16,725 nucleotides of DNA from Hemicentrotus pulcherrimus (Eukaryota > Echinodermata > Echinoidea > Camarodonta > Strongylocentrotidae). The stretch's first letter is position 1, and each line of letters starts with the position of its first letter. Below the pieces are notes generated by a model. It searched no databases. It was given only the letters and a program-made list of their open reading frames with translations, and was not told the DNA's origin. The stretch spans positions 62,514 through 79,238 of the forward strand of contig BEXV01000682.1 of the NCBI GenBank assembly GCA_003118195.1, written 5' to 3'. Positions 1-9,347 of the stretch are shown here, piece by piece. The position numbers and the translations under genes are program-made.

Positions 1-202
1 CCCCCTTTTTCATTGCACATCATAAAAGCAGTAGGGATGAATATATAACCAACATAAACATGCTTTTTTTTTCCAGGATCAGTGACATTGAAATAATTCA
101 GAAAATACAAGGGATTTAGTTATAATTTTGCACATTTCTATCAAGGCTCTCTATAATTTTAGAATTCAACTTGTATAAATGAATTGGACATCCACTTTAC
201 AG
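1..202 (+). other. EIF3L: 3' end of an EIF3L intron
   Basis: This is AT-rich intron sequence ending in a pyrimidine-rich acceptor (ccactttacag, AG at 201-202). It has T runs and no coding similarity. The first EIF3L coding exon(s), with the start codon, and the promoter must lie left of the window, because the first recognisable exon begins inside a Gly codon. Confidence 0.75.
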
Positions 203-365
203 GTGATCCTAGCAAGGACTTTGCAATCCGTGGCGACGACTTCTCTCGCCGAGGAGCGAACCCTACTTACATCGTCCCAGAGGACATCAAGAGATTTCTC
301 CTAGAATTCCAGGGCAATATCCGAGATAAAAATGTCTACGACATCAACCATTGCTATGAAACGAC
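203..365 (+). CDS. EIF3L: EIF3L exon a (first in window)
   Basis: The exon begins after ttacag with the last two bases of a Gly codon (GDPSKDFA) and ends at AC|gtaagt, phase 2. It encodes about 54 residues, including [13 protein letters not shown] and the variable VYDINHCYE. The reading frame stays open a little upstream into the intron, but the AG at 201-202 and the family GDP motif fix the border. Confidence 0.9.
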
Positions 366-3300
366 GTAAGTTGAAAGAAATCCATCTTCCTTCTTCAGCA
401 TAATTTTTTATTTCTGTGTCTGTCTTGTATTTTTCTTTATCTGTCTTTAAAGCCCCACTGTAATACTTGTAGCTACATCATGTACTTGCTCCCTCTATAT
501 AAAAAACAATGCCTAATCAGGGACCATTGGTGTCCCATGAATGATCCTCTTCTTCTTATGTTAATTGAGAGCTGAGTTGATGAGATAGCCACCTGTCAGT
601 GACCACCCTGGGTGGTCCAATGCCTATTTGCCAAACGGCCTTTAAAGATCTATCTCTATTCCAGTTGCTTTTATTTCTCACCCTCTTGTGCCACTTCATG
701 CCACAAAGTTTTACCATCATTCCCTGATTTTCTTTTTATCTTTGAATGCTATTTTGAACTGTTGAATTATACAAATATGTGCAATTGAAGTATATGAATG
801 GATGTCGTTGGTCTAGACTCTAGATGTCTTAGAGGTATATGAAGGAGGGGTCAGAGTAACATGATGGGCTGTCTTTTTGGTATGTACGACTATGGTGGCT
901 TGTAACTGCCTTACTTAGGATGTTACTTCACAAATGGGCACTTTTGCATCTAACACCAGGGGTATTTTATTTGATAAGACTTCTTTGTCTTGTGATTGTT
1001 TTTGTTATTTTGTTAACTATTATTCTCTTTCTTTGATCACAGTTTCAACAAGCTGTCAGAGAGTTACTTCAAAAATTCATCATGGCCCTCTGCTGAGATA
1101 GTATCAGAAATCGTGCATAATGGTAGGTTCCCCTTAAACACACACCCATTCATCCACCATAGGTGCCATTTTCAAGGCTTTATAGTGTACAAAATATATG
1201 GGTTGTTTTAGTTTTATTGGCGTGTTTCATTCAATTATGAATATTTATGCTCCAAAATGCAGTGGTCTCATTCCAGGCTACTTGTTTAAAACTAATTGGT
1301 ATCCCTGATCCAATTAGTAAACCAGGATGTGACTTTAATTGAAGTTGTATTGTTCAGTTATCAAAATAAGAAGAATTCTGATTAATTGATTGGTTATATA
1401 AAATGATGTCAAAAAACACTGTGATGTCCAATCATGATGACCAATTTAAGTTCCAGGTACAAATAATAATAATAGTAATTTCAAAAACAGTGGCTATAAA
1501 GCGCTTTCCACCAAAGCCTCTGAGCGCTATACAATCAAAATACAAAGACTGAACAATTGTTAAACAAAAAATTACAAATAAACCTATAAATTACAATACA
1601 TATGAAAGATACATCAATGTGAACAGAGAAGCTTAATCATCAAAAGCAATTTTGGTATATTAAATAGAGTTTATGGGTTCATTGATTACAGTACACTCTC
1701 TAGTAATTTTCATCAGAGTGTGTAAACTCAAACAGGTAAAAAAAACAATTCTGTGCATCGACTTGATTCACACATATGCAGGGGTATAGCATATGAAAAT
1801 CATAAGATTTTAGGATGAGGTTGATACCAATCATAACTTTAGTTGAATCCCAACTCCTTATAAGATGTTATAGTCAAGGTATCATCAATGTACGGTAATT
1901 CACACAGCCACTGTTTTTTGAATAATTATTAAATCATTAAATCTGTTTCTTTGTATCTTTGAATCTTTCTTAAATTTTTCTCTGCAGATGAAGTGTTTCT
2001 CATCCTCTACAAAGAGCTTTACTACAGGCATATATTGGCCAGGACTCCGGTGAGAAACCTATAAATTGCCCCACCTCTGATAAGTCCTACAAAGGTCATC
2101 CAGTGTGACTGTTTTCAAAGTCAAATTTTTTAGTCAGATTTAAGAGAGGCAGTTTGTTCCTCCTTACTTCTCAGTTTTGTTCTTGTATTAAACTCCAGTT
2201 CTACTGTTGTTAAAGTCAAGTATTAGTCAGATTCAACCCAGTGACTACTAACTTCTCTTATTCCCATGGGTTTTATACAGGGGTCACTTTGTTCATGGAG
2301 GCAAAAAGAGAGGCAGTTTATTCCCTAATCAAGTACCCATTTTGTTCTATGTTCTTATTTTTTACTTGGATGTTTAAAAGAATTTTAAAGCGTTGAAATA
2401 ATGTAACGCTTACCGGTAACATTTTTTTCTTCTTCTCTTTTTTAGAGCGGTCCTGACCAGCAGCAGAGGTTTGAGTCTTACTACAACTACTGCAATCTCT
2501 TCAACTATATCCTCAGTAAGTTATTATTTTCTCTAAACAACTAATTGTATTTTACTTTGACATTGCCTGGATCACGTTCAGAGATGTCATTTCAGTGTAT
2601 CATAGAGACATCACTCTATCCTTGTACAGAACTTTTTGTCATGCCACTTGTTCATATACTGTGACCCTTTTTCATAGGTACATAAAGTAACAAGTATGTG
2701 ATGACCTGCAGAATTTGAAATATCATTAAAATAGTTATATCATTTTACAAATATGGCAGTTATTCATGTGCTACTATAATATTTATACTAACAGTGCAAT
2801 ATCTTTATGAATGTACAACTTAATCGATCCTTGTAAAAATAATTTCAGATGCGAATGGGGGACCAGTGGACCTGAAGCTTCCGGACCAGTGGCTGTGGGA
2901 CATCATTGATGAGTTTATCTATCAGGTGTGAATGTCACTTCAATTCATGTTTAATAGGAGCATACTTTCACATTTTATGTCATATTAGTAAGAATAGGTA
3001 TTGTTAATTTGTTTGGTATTATATAGCTGGAAGAGAAAGAGGAAGACTAGAAAATAGAGATGGAAATAAAGGAAAGGCAGACAGTGATGAACCCTAGGAT
3101 GAAGACTAGACATAGTTATCTTATTTAATTTCTCATATTTAACAGTTTGTTTATCTTTACACATGAAATATTTTTGATGATTTATATTTGTAATGTAAAT
3201 TGTATCTATGTAATATTTTGATTGTATTTTGAAATGAATAAACAAACAATATACGGAATAATACAATTAAATAAGGACTAACTTTAAATAAAGATGAGAT

Positions 3301-6300
3301 TTCAAAGGTCTTCTTGCTTGAAAAGATGGAGGAAAAAAGGAAGAATTGGAAAAGAATGACAGTATATTTCAAATGTATTCCTTCAAGATTGTGTATATTA
3401 TGTAATGTATTTGACATGGGTTCTATCTTTTTGATTTTAAAGTTCCAAGAATTCAGCAAGTATCGCAGCAAACTTGGAGTAAAGTCAGAAGATGAAATTG
3501 GTGTACTGAAGGCCAACCCAAAGGTATGTATTGTAGAGAATGAGCTGACCTAGTCCCAGAATCAACAAATTTTGTCTCGTCTTTTTTTTCCAATTCGATT
3601 TGATGTTTATACATGAAGAATAGGAGAGCAAAGGTATGTTGAAAGGCAACATGGCATTTGCTTGGGAGACATTTTCGGGGCTTTGATTGTTTGACCATTC
3701 ATAAAAGAGTATAGATCCATACAAGAGCAAGAGATGAATACCTAATGAGAATATGAAAAGGACAGGTACATGTACAAGAATTAGGAGCAGCAAGTGGGTC
3801 TGGGGGTGCAGAAGTGAAATGCTAAACGGTTGCCCAGTCTGCTCCCAATACATGATCAAATCTCTATACATTAGTTTTTCAAAGATATAGGATTAGGGTT
3901 AGAAATTCAATCACTTGTAAGGTGAGGTTTATGGTAGTATTTGGTCCGTGGTTGATATTAGCTTTTCAGTTAGTATAGGAAATGCAACTGTTACCAGAAA
4001 ATCTGTGGTCCAACCTCAGAATATTGCCTCTGTTAGGGTCGAAAAACCTTAGGTCCTACCAGATTACCCTAGCCATCATAGATAGTTTGTGTATGCTTTG
4101 TCCAAAATCAAGATTGAAACTGAAACATAAATTTATTTTGCATAAATCAGATCTGGAATGTCCACAGTGTGCTCAATGTTCTGCACTCCCTAGTAGAGAA
4201 GTCTGGTATCAACCAACAGCTTGAGGCATATGGGTCTGGAGGTAAGAAATAGTGATTGCTTTTTACAAACTTTTGAATGATAAGACGAAATATCCAGAAG
4301 AACCAACTTCCAGAGAACTGTCAAAGAAAAGGAAGCACAATGGCTCAGTGGTAGAGCAGTGGTCTTGCAACCGAGAGATTTCCGGTTCAAAACCAAGTTG
4401 ATGCGCTAGCCCTGGAATGTCCAGTGCTCTCAATGTTCTACGTTCCGTATTAGATTTTATGTTAATTGATAAGATATGATTGCTTGTTAATTGATAAGAT
4501 GGAGTATTCAAAAGTGCTTACTTCCAGAAAAGAGTTTGACGAAGAAAATAAAGGATGCATACTCTTGACAATCTTTTTCTGATGGTACCTCATGGATGGC
4601 TACGAATTAGCAGTTTATTCTAAGTCCTGCAACATTGCAAGAGTCCCTTGTTGCTGATTGTTCACTAACAATCAAGATGTAAACCTTTAGAAACTCAGTT
4701 TATCACCTCTACAATTCCAAATAACAACAGCAAAATCACATAGCACTGAATTTGATAGTACATGTATATGATTCAAAGTGACATACTCCATCCTTAGCAA
4801 TTCATATTTATTTCATCGTAGGATTTCTTAAATAACTGCATTTTGAGCCTATTCTGTAATACAGCACAATGATTGGTCAAAAATCTGTTAAACCCTGTTT
4901 TATATCGTGTATTTACAGTGGACGATCCCGAGTCCGAATCCTCTGACTTTGGCCGTCATCCTCTATATAAGATGCTTGGTTACTTCAGTCTGATTGGTCT
5001 CCTGCGTCTTCACTCTCTCCTGGGAGACTACTACCAGGCCATCAAGGTCCTTGAACATATCCAGCTTAATGAACAGGTATGTGCAACCAGGGCCCATCTT
5101 ACAAAGAGTTACAATTGATCGCAAGTCCTCCAATCAGTCGCAAGTTTGAAGTCTCCTATCTCTTAAGTACATAGCTGCGATTGATATCAACTCTTTGTAA
5201 GATGGGGCCCTGGTATGTATATATGAGTTATGACATTATCTTTTGGGTTAGTTGTGCCAGGTTGTGATTAGAATTCTTCTAGATTATAAACATATTACAT
5301 TTTTCAGTTTATTATTTTACCAACTCGTACAACTTTCGTAATTAATGTTGTATTAACCACACTTTTTTGCCACCGAAAAAAATTCAAAGTCGGGGTGTGC
5401 GTCTTATACACAGTACACGAGGACGGTTTATACAACGTTAATTATGGAATGTGTTTTTATATGTATAGTGCGAAATTTATGAAACAGTTCAACAACTTCT
5501 TTCATAGGAGTTGAAGAAGAAGACAAAAAAAAGTCCTCAATTATGTATCTTGTACTTGTTTTTGCAGACATTGTACTCCAAAGTGGCCGCATGTCAGATC
5601 AGTACCTACTACTATGTCGGCTTTGCTTACTTGATGATGAGACGTTACCAAGACTCCATCAGGAGTTTCACCAACATCCTCCTCTTCATCCAGAGGACCA
5701 ACCGCATGCTGACCACCGGCTCCTACCAGGTTGATGTGGTGAGTAAAGATAGTGGTAGGGGTGGTGATGATGGTGGTGGTGATTGTGGTGGTGGTGGTGG
5801 TGGTGGTGGTATCGTAGGATGAACTAAGGTATGAATTGCTAAGGATGGAGTATGTCACTATGAAATGTGTACAATTGAATTCAGTGCTATGTGTATTTGC
5901 TGTTTTATTTCTAATTATGGGGGTGACAAATGAGTTTCTAAAGGTTTACGTCTTGATAGTTCGGTAGTAGTGATGGTCACTGATATATATTATTGTGGTA
6001 AATATGATGATGATGATTGCATTTGTAAGTGGTTGTACAATGAATTTTACGTAACCAGTAGCTGTGGTAACGATAGTGATTTTAATTACAACTGTAATTT
6101 TTGTGGTGATGTATATGTGAAGGTTTTTAAGTTTTCAAGCATTTTGCAAGTTATTGTCATGCAAAACCAATCAAATTTGCATAGTACTGAACACAGTGTT
6201 ATATTAAAGACCTCTTCTCTTTTCCTGATTGATATATCAGATTAAGAAGCTTCAGGATAAGATCTACAGGCTTCTAGCCCTGGTACTCACCCTGCATCCT

Positions 6301-9300
6301 ATGCGTATTGATGAGAGCGTTCACATGCAGCTCAGGGACAAGCTGGGAGACAAGCTACAGAAGATGCAGAGAGGGTGAGTTTAAAATAGTGTTGAAGGTG
6401 AACTGATGTGGAAGGGTTTTGCGTTAAATATACTACTACTAGGTCGAGCATGCTCGCACAGATTTGACAAGCTTTTTCCATTCAGTTCTATTCTCCATGA
6501 TCTTTGGGAGTTCCTGCCTTGGTATACAGGTGTCTTTTTCTAACTGGTCCATGCAAGTCATTGCTGACCGGCCTCTGGTACTTTGCCCCTTGAGGGCTCC
6601 CAGAAGAGTTCTGTGAAATGATTTGACTCTTGCCCCTCCAGCAATGACCACTGAAACGGAGGCGGCAGTCTCTCAGCCTGACTGAGATCGGTGTAATGTT
6701 CCCATGCAACTCTATATTTGTCATGTGGTCCCTCCAGTAAATATACTTCTGATGATACGAGGGGAAACTTTGAAATTATCGCTTATTGATATAACAATTG
6801 ATCAGCAGCACTGGATGGAAGAATCGGTTCAGAAATACATGTACGATCTAATCAACTTGAATTCACTTCTTACGGGAGCCGTATGGTCCCTGTATTCATT
6901 TTTGGGGTATGAGAAGGGAAAGTAAACTGTCCATAGGTTTATATGATTACACAAGGTAAAGCTAAAAGGACTTTGGAAACATGTTAGGCGTTTCATGGTA
7001 TTTTTCCCCAAGCTCGGTGGTGAATTGCAACCTTCTGAAATAACATTTTTTTAAACATATTATCATTGTAATACAGTCAAATCTGCTTTAGTGACTACCT
7101 TTCTACAAAGACCACATTTTTGTTTCCCTTGAAAATAGTTACTCATTGAAACATGTACATAAGGACCACCTGCCTATAAAGACAACTTTTTTTTCTTGTC
7201 TCCTTTTCTTTGGGTGGTCTTTATAGACAGGTTGCACTGTATATGTAAAATGATCACAATGTCTCATTGATTTCTGCAGAGATGTGGCCATCTTTGAGGA
7301 GTGTTTCTCCTCTGCCTGCCCTCGTTTCCTGTCTCCCGTCCCACCAAACTACGAAGATGCCAGCCCCAGCTCCAGCAAGGAGCCCTTAACCCTCCAGGTC
7401 AAGGTCTTCATGGAGGAGGTCAACCAACAGCTCGTCATTCAAACGATCAGGAGGTAGGTTCCTTGATCGATTGCCGTTTGGTCTACAACTAGTTCGTATA
7501 CTTCCCAGAGGCCCGAATTCACAAAGGAGGTTTAAATTTAACCCATGGATTAAACCCTTATTTACATAACCCATGGTTTAAAATTAGCAAAAATTAAGCA
7601 TACCTTGCCATGATTAGGACTGGTTATAGTGGTGGTTTCTGGCATCGTACAATGTGCTAGATGGACTGGTTAAGTGCTGTATTAGCTCTAGATGTTTGAT
7701 TATAAAAACTCAATGATGAAAAAGCTGAATTTTGTTTAGGAAATTGTTCCTCTATACATACTTTTTTAGTTCAGTGCTGGTGCTATATTTGCTATTGATA
7801 AATGATTGTAATAATCAATGATGAAGCAGCTGAGTATGTTTAGGAAATTGTTTTTCTACACATACTTTTAGTTCAGTACATATGGAATCCATTTTAATAA
7901 ACAGTGTATACTTCTTGGTAGAAATACAATTTAAATTTTCTCCAATTTTTTCTCTCAAGTTTCCTGAAGTTGTACACCACAATGCCTGTCTCCAAGCTGG
8001 CCATTTTCCTGGACATGGTAAAATTTTGTTGACTTTCCAACAGCATTTAAGTTGGATATATTAATGATATTCTAAGCCTGTCTGCACTACTTGTAGCTAC
8101 TTGCGCCCAAGCTGTACCCGTTGGTCCCCCATGATCCCCTTTTTCATATGTTAATTGAGAGCTAATTAGATGAGATAACCACCTGTCAGTGACCACACTG
8201 GGAGGTCTAATCCCTTCTTGCCAAACTAGTGCAGACAGACTTTAAATGATGTTTATCCTGATATTTAATGTCATCATCCAAGAGGAGGTTGACCAAAAGA
8301 AGAAATATTCTATTTTTTTAAATTGATTAGTTATTTCTGCCTTTACAAATCAAATTAAAGCTGTTAATAATATCCTTTAAAAAGAAAATTGTTTTCCAAA
8401 CTTTACATTAATCAAATTGTGATCTACAAGTAAATTGAAATTTGTGACGTATTTGTATTAATGTAAAGTATGTTTTTTTCTTCCAAACAGAGAGGATTGA
8501 AATATTCTTGTAATAATGTAACAATTTTTCTCTTACAGTCTGAGGAAAATTTCCGCACAAAGCTTCTCTGTTTCAAGGTACGTATCTGACACACCATTGT
8601 CACTCGCAAGTGCTGTTTCTCTTGCATCTCAGACAATTTTTATAATGCCTTTTAGCTGTAGACACTCCACGTTAAAGCAAGTATGTGAATAAATGCTGGC
8701 TCCCACACTGTATGAAAGACATTATTATGCTCTCCCTTTCCTTGCAAAGGAGTGATACAAAGACCAAACTTTGTATCACAGGATATATATGTATATATAT
8801 ATAAGTCATTGAAGATACTCATCATACAAGAAAATCATCTTGTCTTCTAGTCTGGTTGAACCAATGCACAAGTTTATCATCCCTGTTTCACAGGTATTCT
8901 GATAACATTCTTTGATCGTCAATTCTTTATGCAGCACAAAATGAAGAACCTGGTATGGACCAGGGGGGCCAGCGGTCTAGATGGAGAGTTTCAGTCTGCA
9001 TCAGAGGTAGACTTCTACATTGACGGGGTGAGTAGTATCTCATGAAATTTATATCTAAATGCAGTAAAGTCAGTGATGATGAGTGAAGTATTAGAAATAT
9101 ATATAATTATATAATAATAATAGTAATAATAATAGTGTAAACTTATAGAGCGCACACACCGTCCAGGGACGCTCATGGCGCTAGCTCAGCAACAGTTCTC
9201 TTTGATACAAGTAAAGTAAATAATTTTGCAATATTTTTTGCAATATTTTATTATAACCCATTTTAATCCTCAGCTCTTGCCTGATGGGGCCTGGTGCCCT

Positions 9301-9304
9301 CCAG

Positions 9305-9347
<43 letters not shown>

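Larger units (their letters stand above)
4242..4918 (+). other. EIF3L: EIF3L intron g (ghost exon, SINE fragment, inverted-repeat arm)
   Basis: 677 bp, donor gtaaga, acceptor atttacag. It contains a tRNA-like fragment (4333-4400), a decayed copy of exon g plus intron sequence (4412-4559), and the minus-strand member of a dispersed repeat pair (4725-4824). Confidence 0.75.
5077..5567 (+). other. EIF3L: EIF3L intron h with two MITE-like elements
   Basis: 491 bp, donor gtatgt, acceptor tttttgcag. Elements at 5083-5213 and 5339-5444 occupy about half of it. The remainder is AT-rich. Confidence 0.8.
5739..6240 (+). other. EIF3L: EIF3L intron i
   Basis: 502 bp, donor gtgagt, acceptor gatatatcag. 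It starts with a GGT-rich tract, then the plus copy of repeat family C (5811-5906). The rest (5907-6240) is AT-rich, with scattered gatgatgat repeats. Confidence 0.8.
6375..7279 (+). other. EIF3L: EIF3L intron j with LINE fossil and MITE-like repeat
   Basis: 905 bp, donor gtgagt, acceptor tttctgcag. It contains the minus-strand LINE fragment (6435-6752) and repeat family B copy 1 (7071-7242). The stretch 6753-7070 shows nothing recognised. Confidence 0.85.

Noticed and set aside
2985..3871. Several overlapping minus-strand open frames of 81-128 codons
   Set aside because: They lie across EIF3L introns and exon f on the opposite strand, translate to AT-driven low-complexity Phe/Tyr/Lys/Leu sequence, and overlap one another in different frames.
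4333..4400. Possible functional tRNA gene
   Set aside because: The A and B boxes are recognisable, but the T-stem pairs badly and no acceptor stem exists, so a SINE fragment is the better explanation.
5511..5858. Open frames giving a Gly-rich (plus) or Thr-rich (minus) tail
   Set aside because: These are exon i read through into the GGT microsatellite, and its antisense. Donor gtgagt at 5739 ends the real exon.
7711..7878. C/D-box snoRNAs in the tandem duplicate of intron k (atgatga..ctga)
   Set aside because: The ctga is only a few bases after the atgatga in each copy and there is no distal D box or terminal stem.
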